DNA of 64,000 nt from Microbulbifer pacificus (GTDB taxonomy: Bacteria; Pseudomonadota; Gammaproteobacteria; Pseudomonadales; Cellvibrionaceae), in NCBI RefSeq assembly GCF_002959965.1, contig NZ_PREV01000027.1, positions 434,001 through 498,000 of the forward strand, in the 5' to 3' direction. Of the stretch, positions 1 through 9,016 are shown in pieces. The first letter of the stretch is position 1. Each line of letters starts with the position of its first letter. The position numbers and the translations under genes are program-made. The notes below the pieces were generated by a model. That model did no database searches. It was not told the DNA's origin and saw only the letters and a list, made by a program, of their open reading frames with translations.

Positions 1-424
1 CGGCCTCATCGTCCGCGATATGGTCGTAACCCAGGAGGTGTAGTGTGCCATGGACGACCATGTGCGCCCAGTGTGCGTTCAGCGCTTTGTGTTGCTGTTC
101 CGCCTCGAGAGCAACCACCGGAGCACAGATCACCAGGTCGCCGAGCAGTGGCAGGCCCAGTTCCTCGGGGATGTCGGCCGGAAATGACAGCACATTGGTT
201 GGTTTGCTCTTGCCGCGGTACTGGCTGTTCAGTGCCTCGCTTTCGCCTTCATCGACGATGCGCAGCGAGATTTCGGCCTCAGGGCGATGGTCCCCCACCG
301 CAGCGGTGGCCCAGCGCGCGAGATCATCATCGGCAGGCAGGTTGGTCTGGCGGGTGGCCCGCTGGACATCAATGAAGACACCCGCGGGCTCACGCTGCGA
401 AGAATCAGATTGGTTGGCGTTCAT
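1..424 (-). CDS. ybeY: YbeY endoribonuclease / rRNA maturation factor (3' end cut by window)
   Basis: Single-strand-specific metallo-endoribonuclease of the UPF0054 family that acts in 16S rRNA 3'-end maturation and 70S quality control. The reverse strand reads from an ATG at 424 ([10 protein letters not shown]) without a stop to the window edge. Around residues 121-131 it carries the H-x3-H-x5-H zinc signature, read here as [11 protein letters not shown], which defines the family. About 141 codons are present; the family is usually 150-160 residues, so only a short tail is missing. The start lies 10 bases after the stop of the upstream phoH gene, so the two are almost certainly cotranscribed, as in many gammaproteobacteria (ybeZ-ybeY). 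Confidence 0.95.
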   Translation of the reverse strand, partial: MNANQSDSSQREPAGVFIDVQRATRQTNLPADDDLARWATAAVGDHRPEAEISLRIVDEGESEALNSQYRGKSKPTNVLSFPADIPEELGLPLLGDLVICAPVVALEAEQQHKALNAHWAHMVVHGTLHLLGYDHIADDEA

Positions 425-434
425 GGGCGCGGCA

Positions 435-1502
435 TCAGGCCGCATCTTCTCCGGCTGCGCGCAGCGCTCTGCGGGCTTCACGCTCCGCCTGCTGCTTTGC
501 TTCCACTTCCGCTTCGTGCACGTCGTAGGCTTCCACGATGCGTTGGACCAGCGGGTGGCGCACCACGTCTTTGGCGCCGAAGTGGGTAAAACTGATGCCG
601 TTGACGTTATCCAGTACTTCTATGGCGTGGCGCAGGCCGGAGGCCGCGCCGCGGGGCAGGTCGATCTGGCTGGGGTCGCCGGTGATGACCGCGGTCGAGC
701 CGAACCCGATGCGGGTCAGGAACATTTTCATCTGCTCGCGGGTGGTGTTCTGGCTCTCGTCGAGGATTACGAAGGCATTGTTCAGGGTGCGCCCGCGCAT
801 ATAGGCGAGCGGTGCCACTTCGATTACGTTGCGCTCAATCAATTTGCCTACGGTTTCGAAACCGAGCATTTCATACAGGGCGTCGTAGAGCGGGCGCAGA
901 TAAGGGTCGACTTTCTGGCTCAGGTCGCCAGGCAGGAAGCCCAGTTTCTCACCCGCTTCCACCGCCGGACGAACCAGCAGGATGCGCTCGACGGAATCTT
1001 TCAGCAGGGCCTCAACCGCGCAGGCCACAGCGAGGTAGGTTTTCCCGGTACCGGCGGGGCCGATGCCGAAGTTGATGTCATGGGTCTGCACGGCGCGCAC
1101 ATAGTTGCGCTGGTTGACGCCGCGCGGTCGCACGCTGCACTTCTTGGTGCGGATCAGAACCACCTGATCCCCTTCACCTTCCGCGGCACTCTGACGGGCG
1201 TCCACCAGTTCTTCGATCCCCGACTGCTGCAGGGCGAGGTGAATCTCGTCCGGGGTCAGGTTGTCCTTTGCCCCGGTTTCCCGGTACAGGCTGCTCAGGA
1301 TCTCGCCGGCGGCGCGGGCGGAGTCGGCATCCCCGTAAATGGCAAACTGATTGCCGCGATTGCGGATTTCGATATCCAATCGCTGTTCAATCTGGCGCAG
1401 GTGTTGATCGAATTGGCCACAGAGGTTGGCCAGGCGGCGGGCGTCGTTGGGCTCAAGAGTGATGCTGTGAGCGAGGGCTTGTGTTTCCAAATTGGTTTCC
1501 AT
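435..1502 (-). CDS. ybeZ: PhoH family ATPase (YbeZ)
   Basis: PhoH-like P-loop ATPase, 355 residues, the usual partner of YbeY in RNA metabolism. The Walker A motif GPAGTGKT is at residues 148-155 and the Walker B segment ILDESQN at about 246-252. An N-terminal region before residue 90 resembles the KH-like segment of YbeZ proteins. Start ATG at 1502 gives [10 protein letters not shown]. It sits between miaB (upstream, same strand) and ybeY (10 bases downstream), the conserved miaB-ybeZ-ybeY order. The 350-bp gap between miaB and this gene contains palindromic repeat element A, so transcription may be modulated there. Family assignment is secure; the exact cellular role of PhoH proteins is less well defined. 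Confidence 0.95.
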   Translation of the reverse strand: METNLETQALAHSITLEPNDARRLANLCGQFDQHLRQIEQRLDIEIRNRGNQFAIYGDADSARAAGEILSSLYRETGAKDNLTPDEIHLALQQSGIEELVDARQSAAEGEGDQVVLIRTKKCSVRPRGVNQRNYVRAVQTHDINFGIGPAGTGKTYLAVACAVEALLKDSVERILLVRPAVEAGEKLGFLPGDLSQKVDPYLRPLYDALYEMLGFETVGKLIERNVIEVAPLAYMRGRTLNNAFVILDESQNTTREQMKMFLTRIGFGSTAVITGDPSQIDLPRGAASGLRHAIEVLDNVNGISFTHFGAKDVVRHPLVQRIVEAYDVHEAEVEAKQQAEREARRALRAAGEDAA

Positions 1503-1654
1503 GCACCTTTCGTCTATGGGTTCTGTCTGTAGGTTATACCCATTTCGCCGATATGGGAAAGGCTGGATTGTGACGATTGGGTTCTAACCGGTCTCGCGGC
1601 TTATAACAGGTGAGTATGACGATTCAATGTGCGCAGGATCTCTGGAGGCCGGAA

Positions 1655-1825
1655 GCGAAGGTTCTGATACCGATTGCCCTTCGCGAGACCTTCCGCGAGA
1701 GGGGCCGAAGGCGCCGCGAATACATGCAGCGGCTGGGCCACCTCGCGGAAGAGCCCCCATGGATGGGTTGAGGGGGGGCGCCTAGCTCGTGTCTCGCGAA
1801 GGGCAATCGGTAGCAGGACCGCCAC
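1655..1825 (-). repeat. Palindromic intergenic element, copy A
   Basis: The outer arms 1669-1689 and 1791-1811 form a perfect 21-bp inverted repeat; the stem core reads GATTGCCCTTCGCGAGA. Read on the minus strand the element begins GTGGCGGT (1818-1825) and ends CCTTCGC (1655-1661), the ends shared by the family. Between the arms are the conserved words GCTAGGCGCCCCCC and CCCATCCATGGGGGCTC, then an inner hairpin. It starts about 28 bases after the miaB stop codon. An inner section (about 1700-1735) is longer than in other copies. It fills most of the miaB-phoH gap; nothing else was recognised there. Confidence 0.85.
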
Positions 1826-1852
1826 TGGACCTTTCGAGCAGGAACCCTGAAT

Positions 1853-3244
1853 TCAGTTCAGCGAGCCATCCAGCTCAGATCCCACAAGCGTGCCGCGAAG
1901 AGAGTTCGGCAGCGCTTCCTCAATCAACACGTCCGCAAACTTCCCGATCAGATCCAGTTGGTCACAACGGAAATTGACCACACGGTTGTTCTCGGTCCGA
2001 CCCTGCAGCTGACCCGGGTCTTTCTTGGACACGCCGCTCACCAGCACCCGCTCCACATTGCCCACCATGCGGCGCGCAATCTCGGTGGCCTGCTGGTTGA
2101 TGCGGTGTTGAAGCAGCTGCAGGCGCTGCTTCTTGACCTCTTCCGGGGTGTCGTCCGGCAGATCCGCCGCCGGGGTGCCCGGGCGCGGGGAATAGATGAA
2201 GCTGAAGGACAGATCGAAACCCACATCCTGGATCAGTTTCATGGTGGCTTCGAAGTCGCGCTCGGTCTCGCCGGGGAAGCCGACAATAAAGTCGGAAGAC
2301 AGGCAGATATCCGGGCGGATCGCTTTCAGTCGACGGATTTTCGACTTGTATTCCAGCGCAGTATGGCCGCGTTTCATCGCCATCAGGATGCGGTCGGAAC
2401 CGCTCTGTACCGGCAGGTGCAAGTGACTGACCAGCTCCGGAACTTCCGCGTACACATCGATCAGCGCATCGGAGAACTCCACCGGGTGGGAGGTGGTGTA
2501 GCGGATACGGTCGATACCGTCGATGGCGGCCACGTAGGTGATCAGTTCGGCGAAGTCGACCATCTGGCCATCCTCGCCCGCAGCGCGGTAGGCGTTTACG
2601 TTCTGGCCCAGCAGGTTCACTTCGCGCACGCCCTGGCCAGCCAGGTGCGCCACTTCTTCCAGCACATCCGCCACCGGGCGGCTCACTTCCTCGCCGCGGG
2701 TGTAGGGCACGACACAGAAGGTACAGTACTTGGAACAACCTTCCATGATGGAAACGAATGCGCTTACACCATCCGCTTCTGGCTGAGGCAGGCGGTCAAA
2801 TTTTTCAATTTCCGGGAAGGAGACATCCACCACGATGGCCCCGCTCTGCTGCTTTCTGGTTTCCATCATTTCCGGCAGGCGATGCAGGGTCTGGGGGCCG
2901 AATACCAGATCCACATAGGGCGCGCGCTTGGCGATGGCCTCGCCCTCCTGGCTGGCGACGCAGCCCCCCACACCGATCACCAGATCGGGATTTTTTTCTT
3001 TCAGGTGCCGCCAGCGGCCCAGTTGGTGGAACAGTTTTTCCTGGGCTTTCTCGCGAATAGAACAGGTGTTCACCAGCAGCACATCCGCCTCTTCCGGATC
3101 GTCCGTGGGTACCATCTGATGGGATTCGCCCAGCAGGTCCCGCATGCGCGCAGAATCGTATTCGTTCATCTGGCAGCCGTGGGTCTTGATGAAGAGCTTT
3201 TTCACCGGTTTTTCGGATAGTTCGGAAGACTTCTCGGAAGACAT
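1853..3244 (-). CDS. miaB: tRNA-2-methylthio-N6-dimethylallyladenosine synthase MiaB
   Basis: Radical-SAM methylthiotransferase that adds the 2-methylthio group to i6A37 of tRNAs reading UNN codons. The protein is 463 residues, typical length. The N-terminal UPF0004 domain has cysteines C24 ([10 protein letters not shown]), C61 (NTCSIREKA) and C95 (GGCVASQEG) for the auxiliary 4Fe-4S cluster. The radical-SAM triad is C170-x3-C174-x2-C177 ([10 protein letters not shown]). A TRAM-like C-terminus follows. The ATG at 3244 begins a short acidic leader ([13 protein letters not shown]) before the conserved [10 protein letters not shown]. It is first gene of the leftward miaB-phoH-ybeY unit and is divergent from the DUF1820 gene. 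Confidence 0.97.
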   Translation of the reverse strand: MSSEKSSELSEKPVKKLFIKTHGCQMNEYDSARMRDLLGESHQMVPTDDPEEADVLLVNTCSIREKAQEKLFHQLGRWRHLKEKNPDLVIGVGGCVASQEGEAIAKRAPYVDLVFGPQTLHRLPEMMETRKQQSGAIVVDVSFPEIEKFDRLPQPEADGVSAFVSIMEGCSKYCTFCVVPYTRGEEVSRPVADVLEEVAHLAGQGVREVNLLGQNVNAYRAAGEDGQMVDFAELITYVAAIDGIDRIRYTTSHPVEFSDALIDVYAEVPELVSHLHLPVQSGSDRILMAMKRGHTALEYKSKIRRLKAIRPDICLSSDFIVGFPGETERDFEATMKLIQDVGFDLSFSFIYSPRPGTPAADLPDDTPEEVKKQRLQLLQHRINQQATEIARRMVGNVERVLVSGVSKKDPGQLQGRTENNRVVNFRCDQLDLIGKFADVLIEEALPNSLRGTLVGSELDGSLN

Positions 3245-3425
3245 GGTAGGCCTGGTTAAAAACTGGTCAATTTAAGGGTGGGGCATTATACCGGGCGCCC
3301 CAGAGGCTGCATAGACGGGGAGCCGCGCTAGTGATAACCTTCCGCGCTTTTTCGGGGCCAGTGCGTTCCCGACACTAGAATTCCGTGGCGCTTCCCGTCT
3401 CCCGCGCATCCTTTCAGAGAGTTTC

Positions 3426-3758
3426 ATGGCCAACCCAATCTACAAAGTTATTTTTCTCAACCAGAACCAGGTGTTCGAGCTCTACGCCCGCGCCATCTAT
3501 CAGAGCGAGATGTATGGCTTTATCGAGGTGGAAGAGTTTGTGTTCGGGGAAAAGTCACAACTGGTGGTGGACCCCAGCGAGGAAAAACTCAAGAACGAAT
3601 TCGCTTCGGTGAAGCGTTCCTATATCCCCCTCCACAGCATCGTGCGCATCGACGAAGTGGAAAAGGAAGGCGTAGGCAAAGTCCACGAAGTGAAAGGGGA
3701 CAAGATCGCGCATTTTCCGTTTCCCACACCTTTGCGCCCCCCGGTCGATTCGGAGTGA
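3426..3758 (+). CDS. DUF1820 family protein
   Basis: Small 110-residue protein opening MANPIYKVIFLNQNQVFELY, the typical start of the DUF1820 family, found mainly in gammaproteobacteria. The biochemical role of the family is unknown. The sequence is soluble, with no signal peptide or membrane segment, and the conserved EEFVFGE and VDPSEEKL segments are present. It is divergent from miaB with about 180 bases between starts, and is followed after 37 bases by a strong intrinsic terminator, so it is probably monocistronic. Confidence 0.85.
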   Translation: MANPIYKVIFLNQNQVFELYARAIYQSEMYGFIEVEEFVFGEKSQLVVDPSEEKLKNEFASVKRSYIPLHSIVRIDEVEKEGVGKVHEVKGDKIAHFPFPTPLRPPVDSE

Positions 3759-3794
3759 TTACTCGCCGGATGTGGCGATCGTGACATTCTCCAG

Positions 3795-3824
3795 AAAGCG
3801 GGCCTTCGGGCCCGTTTTCTTTTG
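3795..3824 (+). terminator. Intrinsic terminator after the DUF1820 gene
   Basis: Stem CGGGCC / GGCCCG (3799-3804 and 3809-3814) with a TTCG tetraloop, followed at once by TTTTCTTTT. It lies 37 bases past the stop codon at 3758. Confidence 0.85.
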
Positions 3825-4100
3825 GGCGAGGCCCTGTTCGGCTCGAATCGATCCCCCGAGGCAGCCTCTGTTTTGTTCGGGGCTGTTTAACGCCGCGACA
3901 GAAACTGGAATTTCTGGCGCGGTGTTTTGTTTTCTGGCAACGGTTTATCGCAATGTCGCTGGTGACATCCGGTGGCGAACTATTCTGAGAGAAGACGTGC
4001 GCGAATCGCCCATCCGCGATCGGATTAGCCATGCGGAGTCGCGAGCCGGGTGCGGCTATTTCCGAAACCTAAAATGTAATGGAAGTTTTTAGGTGCTCTC

Positions 4101-5474
4101 ATGACGTCGATACCAGCCACCAAGACCGCGATCTCCGCACTCAAGATTGAACAGCGGGTGGAGCGGGATGTGAAAGCGGGGATCCCGGAAGTGGATCGCC
4201 GCAGTCATACGGAAAGTGAAGAAAGCCTGCGTGCCTATGTGGTACGGGAAGTCATCGGCCGGGTGCATGACAATCGCCAGGCAGAGCTGGACAAGGAACT
4301 GGCGGAGAGGAGCGAGGTGGATATCCGCCAGCTTTTTCAGGAGCTGAAGAATACCGAAGCCCTGGTGGAGAAAAAAATCGGTAGTCGCATGGCCAATCTG
4401 GTCAGTGGCCTCAAGCGTAGCGCGCAGGATTACTCGGCACTGCGTATGGATCTCGAGATTTTCCGGCATCGCAATGGCCTTACCCGCGAAGCGGAATACC
4501 GGGAATCCAGACTGCTGCACTATTCGGTAGTTTTTTTCATTGTGATTCTGGAAACGCTGTTGAATGCATTTTTCCTTTCCAAGGGCAGTGAGCTTGGTCT
4601 GGTTGGTGGATTCTTTCAGGCGTTTATCATTTCCCTGATCAATCTTGGGCTGGCCGCCTTCATCGCATTTTCTCTCAGTAACTGTTTCCACCTGAACCTC
4701 GCGAGAAAAGCTCTCGCTGTAGTGTTGCTATCGGCCGTCGCGACGCTGTCCGTCATTTTTGTTCTGGGCGTCGGTCATTACCGGGAGGCGCTGGAGCAGG
4801 ACCCGTTTACTGCCTCGCAACTGGCGATCAACAGCCTTCGCACGGCGCCGTTGGCACTTGAAGACTTCAACTCATGGGTAATGGTGGTGGTGAGCAGCAT
4901 TGCCCTGGTGCTGCTCACCACCAAGATTTTTGTGGTGGACGACCGCTATCCCGGCTACACCGCCATTACCCGGCGGGTGCGGCGGCTGCAGGCTTCCTGG
5001 GGCGAGGCTTATGAAGATGCGATTGAGAGCGTCAATGAGGTGGCGGACGATCTGCACGCGCTGTTGGCGGAAAAAGAGAAAACCCTGCGCGCCCAGTTTA
5101 TCCAGTTCAAGGCGAGCATCGAGCGCAGCGAAGAAATTCATCGCCACTACCAGGAAGACATCGCCCGCGCGCAGACCCTGCTGGATGAATTGATCCGCTA
5201 TTACCAGTCCTATTCCGCGCGTATGCTGAACCGCCGCGCCGCCTATTTTGGGGAGCTGTTGCGCTTTGAACTGGACAAGCTGCCGCGCCTGAACACTACC
5301 GGACTTGAACAGCATCAGCGGGACCTCGCGGCCTTTGAGGAATTGATGGCGGAGTTGGACGGTGTGTACGACCAGGGTATTGCCACGGTGAATCAGCGCT
5401 GTGAGGATATCCAGCACACGCTCTCCGAGCTGGTGGACAAGCTGGAGCTGGATCACGGTTTGCGGAGAGCGTGA
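4101..5474 (+). CDS. Four-TM membrane protein with cytoplasmic coiled coils, function unknown
   Basis: I do not recognise a named family. The 457-residue protein has a charged helical N-terminus (about 1-135) and four hydrophobic segments at about 139-160, 166-191, 203-225 and 258-279. A long charged C-terminus (285-457) is rich in E, R and Q and looks like a coiled coil. Both ends probably face the cytoplasm. ATG at 4101 follows a weak AGGTG. The stop at 5474 is 4 bases before the ATG of the next gene, which encodes a membrane-anchored VWA-like protein, so the two are probably translated together and may form a complex. The upstream 275-bp gap after the terminator probably holds the promoter. 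The role is not predicted. Confidence 0.75.
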   Translation: MTSIPATKTAISALKIEQRVERDVKAGIPEVDRRSHTESEESLRAYVVREVIGRVHDNRQAELDKELAERSEVDIRQLFQELKNTEALVEKKIGSRMANLVSGLKRSAQDYSALRMDLEIFRHRNGLTREAEYRESRLLHYSVVFFIVILETLLNAFFLSKGSELGLVGGFFQAFIISLINLGLAAFIAFSLSNCFHLNLARKALAVVLLSAVATLSVIFVLGVGHYREALEQDPFTASQLAINSLRTAPLALEDFNSWVMVVVSSIALVLLTTKIFVVDDRYPGYTAITRRVRRLQASWGEAYEDAIESVNEVADDLHALLAEKEKTLRAQFIQFKASIERSEEIHRHYQEDIARAQTLLDELIRYYQSYSARMLNRRAAYFGELLRFELDKLPRLNTTGLEQHQRDLAAFEELMAELDGVYDQGIATVNQRCEDIQHTLSELVDKLELDHGLRRA

Positions 5475-5478
5475 CGCA

Positions 5479-6282
5479 ATGGCTGTGGGACGATGTCGCG
5501 GGAAGCGCCGAGGCCGGTTATCGAACGAAGACCGAAAAGGTCTGCTGGTGATCGCGTTCAGTCTTGCGATTCTTATCGTACTGGTCATTTTTGCGCTGGA
5601 AGTCGTGCGTGCGCCGGAGAGGGATTACGATCGGGTGACGCTGTGCAATCCCAGCTTGCCGCGATTTGCCCAGCATATCGTGGTGATTGATGCATCGGAC
5701 ACGCTTTCCGCTCACCAGGCGCACTTCCTGAAAACCCATCTTGCCGGCCTGCTTGAGTCCGCCGCGGTCAACGATCGCTTCTCGATTTTTGTACTGGATG
5801 ATCACTACAACGGTCTGTCGGAGCCGGTGGTGGATCTGTGCAAGCCCAGCACCGGCAGCGATGTGAGTGCACTGACTGCCAACCGCGAATTTGTGCATGC
5901 GCTATATCGCGAGCGTTTCGAGCAGCCGCTGGACCGGGCTATCGCCACGGCGGTCGGGGCCGGTGAGCAGCCGGTATCACCCATTTACGAGGCGCTGTCG
6001 GATGTGGCGGCGTTGAATCACTTCGACCCGGCTGCAGAAAATATTCACCTCACCATCGTCAGCGACATGATCCAGAACTCCCGCGCCGGTTCCGTATTCA
6101 AGCTGGGGTCCGCCGCTATTGACCGGCTGCCGCTGATCGACCTGCGCCGGGCGCGCACCCGCGTTTACTGGCTCGATCGCGAGAAGTATCAGCGTTACCA
6201 GACGGCCGAGCTACAGGCCAGCTGGCAGGATTATCTGGGCAGTGTATCCCGGCTGGAAGCCATCCAGAGGGTGCGAAATTAG
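5479..6282 (+). CDS. Membrane-anchored von Willebrand A-like domain protein, function unknown
   Basis: The 267-residue protein has a basic N-terminus, one membrane segment at about residues 21-42, then a probably periplasmic domain. That domain begins QHIVVIDASDTLS: a hydrophobic beta strand followed by D-x-S, which resembles the first MIDAS strand of VWA domains. A later strand TIVSDMIQNS resembles the second MIDAS loop. A full DxSxS is not present (DASDT), so metal binding is uncertain. The ATG at 5479 was preferred because it sits just after the upstream stop; longer in-frame starts would overlap that gene. VWA assignment is inferred from motif spacing only. Confidence 0.7.
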   Translation: MAVGRCRGKRRGRLSNEDRKGLLVIAFSLAILIVLVIFALEVVRAPERDYDRVTLCNPSLPRFAQHIVVIDASDTLSAHQAHFLKTHLAGLLESAAVNDRFSIFVLDDHYNGLSEPVVDLCKPSTGSDVSALTANREFVHALYRERFEQPLDRAIATAVGAGEQPVSPIYEALSDVAALNHFDPAAENIHLTIVSDMIQNSRAGSVFKLGSAAIDRLPLIDLRRARTRVYWLDREKYQRYQTAELQASWQDYLGSVSRLEAIQRVRN

Positions 6283-6437
6283 AACCACATTTCCCTCACC
6301 TGCCATTTGTGTCACCAGATTTCTCCTGTTTGCCGGTTTGACATAGAAGCTTCAAGAAACAGCCGTCGATTTGTAAGAAAACTCAAGCAAAGTTTCATTC
6401 CATCAGATGTGCTCCGAACCAACGATGGGACTTGCCA

Positions 6438-7229
6438 ATGAGTAATCGATATCGCGCACTGTGGATTTCCGATGTTCACCTGGGCAGTCGGGACAGCGAG
6501 CCGCAACGGCTGGCGGACTTCCTCGCTCAGAATTCCGCGGACACGGTGTACCTGGTGGGCGATATCTTTGATATGAAGGCCATGTCCCAGGGCAAAGGCA
6601 GCTGGTGCCAGGCGTCCAGTCTGCTGCTGGAAATGCTCTCTGATCTCAGTACCCGCGTGCCCGAAATCATCTATGTTCCAGGCAACCACGACGCACCCAT
6701 GCGCAGCTGGGCGGGCAAGCGCCTCGGCAATATCCGAGTGGAGCGCGAGTGGACCCATACCGCCGCGGATGGCAAACGCTACTGGGTAACCCACGGCGAC
6801 CAGTTCGAGCACCACATCGAAATCAATCCGGTCAGTTACCACATCGGCGACCAGAGCTATTACCTGATGTTGCGGCTTAACCGCTGGATCAACTACTGGC
6901 GCAGTCGCTTCGACAAGCCCTGGTGGTCGCTCGCGAATCATGTGAAAAACCGTGTAAACGCTGCCCGTCGCATGATGAACAAGTTCGAAGAGGTGGCGAT
7001 TCGCGAGACTGGCCGCCGCGGGTTTGACGGCGTCATCTGTGGGCATATTCATCGCGCCGGCATTCGCCATTGTGACGCCAGAAATCGGGCGGTTACTTAT
7101 GCCAACTGCGGCGACTGGGTCGACTCCATGACCGCCGTGGTGGAAGAAAAAAATGGTGCGCTGAATGTCCTCCACTGGCACCGCACACCCAAAATTGCCC
7201 GAATCATGACGGAGGCTGTTGCCGCATGA
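6438..7229 (+). CDS. UDP-2,3-diacylglucosamine diphosphatase-like metallophosphoesterase
   Basis: Calcineurin-like phosphoesterase of the LpxH-related family, about 263 residues. The metal-binding blocks are in order: ISDVHLGS near the start, GDIFD, GNHD, HGDQFEHH and GHIHRAG. These match enzymes annotated as UDP-2,3-diacylglucosamine diphosphatase, but many members lie outside lipid A pathways, so the substrate is open. The ATG at 6438 (MSNRYRALWISD) was chosen; an in-frame TTG two codons earlier is possible. Its last codons overlap the next gene by 4 bases (ATGA-type coupling), which points to a role with that acyltransferase in membrane lipid metabolism. Confidence 0.85.
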   Translation: MSNRYRALWISDVHLGSRDSEPQRLADFLAQNSADTVYLVGDIFDMKAMSQGKGSWCQASSLLLEMLSDLSTRVPEIIYVPGNHDAPMRSWAGKRLGNIRVEREWTHTAADGKRYWVTHGDQFEHHIEINPVSYHIGDQSYYLMLRLNRWINYWRSRFDKPWWSLANHVKNRVNAARRMMNKFEEVAIRETGRRGFDGVICGHIHRAGIRHCDARNRAVTYANCGDWVDSMTAVVEEKNGALNVLHWHRTPKIARIMTEAVAA

Positions 7230-8902
7230 TCCAGCTTGAAAACCTGTTGCAGAAAAACCCCTGGTACAGTGCTGCGCCAAAGAGCCCCACGCGGCGCCTG
7301 GTCTCCGCCACAGTGAAGAAGATCTGCTGTGAGCAACAGATTCAGCAATTCGGCAGGAATTTTCCGCACTTGGGCGGGCTCGATTTTATCCGCCAGGTAT
7401 TCCGCTCCTTCGACTTCCGTTACGACGTCAATCTGGCGGAACTGGAGCGGATTCCCACCAGCGGACCGCTGGTGATCGTCTCCAACCACCCGCTCGGCAG
7501 CCTCGACGGACTCGCGCTGATCGACCTGGTGGCGCGGGTGCGCAAGGATGTAAAAGCCGTAGCCAGCCAGCTGTTGTGGAATATCGAGCCCCTGCGTTCA
7601 TACCTCTTGCCGGTGGACAATTTCAACGGTCGCACCCGCCGCGAGGATGTGGAAGGCATCTACAGTCATCTGCGCGCCGGCGGTGCCATTATCGTGTTCC
7701 CGGCCGGAGAAGTGTCTCGCCTCACGCCTCAAGGTGTGCGCGATGGCCACTGGAATCCCGGATTTATCCGCTTTGCCGACAAGACCGACGCGCCGATTCT
7801 GCCGGTACAGGTGCGTGGCAGGAACTCCCTTTGGTGGTATGGCCTTTCCATGGTCAACAAACCGCTGTCCACTCTGTGGCTGGTGCGGGAAATGTTCAAG
7901 CAGGTACGTCGCGGCATCGACATCCGCATCGGTACCCCGGTGGCGCCGGAGCATTACCGCAGCTGGCCCATGGCGCCACGGGCTCAGGCCAAGCTGTGGA
8001 AAAAGCAGGTCTATCGGCTGCACAAAAACCCCCAGGGGCTTGCACCGGAACCCATCGCTGGCGCGGAAGCGACAGCGGATATTGCCGCGGTGATTGGACG
8101 CTGCGAAACCCTGGTGGCCCAAGGGGAGTTCGAGGTAAAACTTTACCGTCAGCAACCGGATTGCCCGGTGATGCGTGAACTGTCGCGCCTGCGGGAAATC
8201 GCCTTCCGCGCGGTGGGTGAGGGCACCGGTAATAGCCGCGACTGGGATGCCTTCGACGCTTGGTACGATCATCTGCTGCTGTGGGACAAGGACAATCAGC
8301 GCCTTGCTGGCGCCTACCGTCTGGTGAGCACCGACGGCCTCGGTGCAGACAAGATCTACAGCACCACACTGTTCAACTATTCCGGTTCTCCGGAAGAGTG
8401 CTTGCCGGCGTCCGCCGAGCTCGGTCGCAGTTTCCTGTTGCCGGACTACTGGCGCAGCCGCGGGCTCGATCTGCTGTGGTGTGGCATCGGTCAGTGGATT
8501 CGACGCAACAACCGTCGCTATCTGTTCGGGCCGGTATCCATGCCCGGCAACTTCTCCCGCCGAGCCAAATCCGCCATCGTGCGCTATTTCCTGCACCACT
8601 TTGCCACTCTGCAGCCCATGGGTAACGCCCGCCTGCCGTTTATCGAGGCGCGTGCGGACCTGCCGGAACTGAGCGGTGATGCCAATGGCGATATGCTGCA
8701 GCTGAAGCAGATCCTGAAAGAGGAAGGGGTGGTACTGCCTCCGCTGTTCAAAAAATACACCGCGGTCACCGTTCCCGGTGGCACCAGCTTCCACGCTTTC
8801 AATATCGACCCGGACTTCTGTGATTCCGTGGACGGACTGGTGGTGGTGGATCTGGAGAAAATGGACCCGAAGTTTGCCAAACGCTATCTGGCAACGGATT
8901 GA
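7226..8902 (+). CDS. OlsF-like bifunctional acyltransferase (lysophospholipid AT plus GNAT-like domain)
   Basis: 558-residue two-domain protein. Residues about 60-280 form a PlsC-like acyltransferase with NHPLGSLDG near 87-95 and the FPAGEVSR block near 160. Residues about 300-500 resemble the OlsB-type N-acyltransferase (hemolysin-like GNAT), with GAYRLVST, AELGRSFL and LFGPVSM segments. This order matches OlsF, which makes ornithine lipids from ornithine and two acyl-ACPs, with O-acylation by the N-terminal half and N-acylation by the C-terminal half. Translation is coupled to the preceding phosphoesterase by a 4-base overlap. The product is inferred from domain order; another aminolipid is possible. 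Confidence 0.8.
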   Translation: MIQLENLLQKNPWYSAAPKSPTRRLVSATVKKICCEQQIQQFGRNFPHLGGLDFIRQVFRSFDFRYDVNLAELERIPTSGPLVIVSNHPLGSLDGLALIDLVARVRKDVKAVASQLLWNIEPLRSYLLPVDNFNGRTRREDVEGIYSHLRAGGAIIVFPAGEVSRLTPQGVRDGHWNPGFIRFADKTDAPILPVQVRGRNSLWWYGLSMVNKPLSTLWLVREMFKQVRRGIDIRIGTPVAPEHYRSWPMAPRAQAKLWKKQVYRLHKNPQGLAPEPIAGAEATADIAAVIGRCETLVAQGEFEVKLYRQQPDCPVMRELSRLREIAFRAVGEGTGNSRDWDAFDAWYDHLLLWDKDNQRLAGAYRLVSTDGLGADKIYSTTLFNYSGSPEECLPASAELGRSFLLPDYWRSRGLDLLWCGIGQWIRRNNRRYLFGPVSMPGNFSRRAKSAIVRYFLHHFATLQPMGNARLPFIEARADLPELSGDANGDMLQLKQILKEEGVVLPPLFKKYTAVTVPGGTSFHAFNIDPDFCDSVDGLVVVDLEKMDPKFAKRYLATD

Positions 8903-9016
8903 TCTTTCCTGATGCCGGATGCAGACGGTTAGCCTCTGCATCCGGCGCTCCATTCCCTTCGCTTTTGCTCCGTTCTGTTACGCTTGTGGTTCCCCTGTCT
9001 TTCCGCACCCCGGGTA

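Noticed and set aside
45..1532. Long open frame opposite ybeY and phoH
   Set aside because: It is antisense to two clear genes with family motifs and has no recognisable domain; a GC-rich codon shadow.
1601..1825. Short open frames inside the palindromic elements (also 31796-32155 and 18442-18834)
   Set aside because: They are made of repeat sequence (peptides like RRPPLTHPWG recur) and do not have ribosome sites; best explained as non-coding.
1958..3220. 420-codon open frame opposite miaB
   Set aside because: Lies entirely antisense to miaB, whose radical-SAM cysteines are intact.
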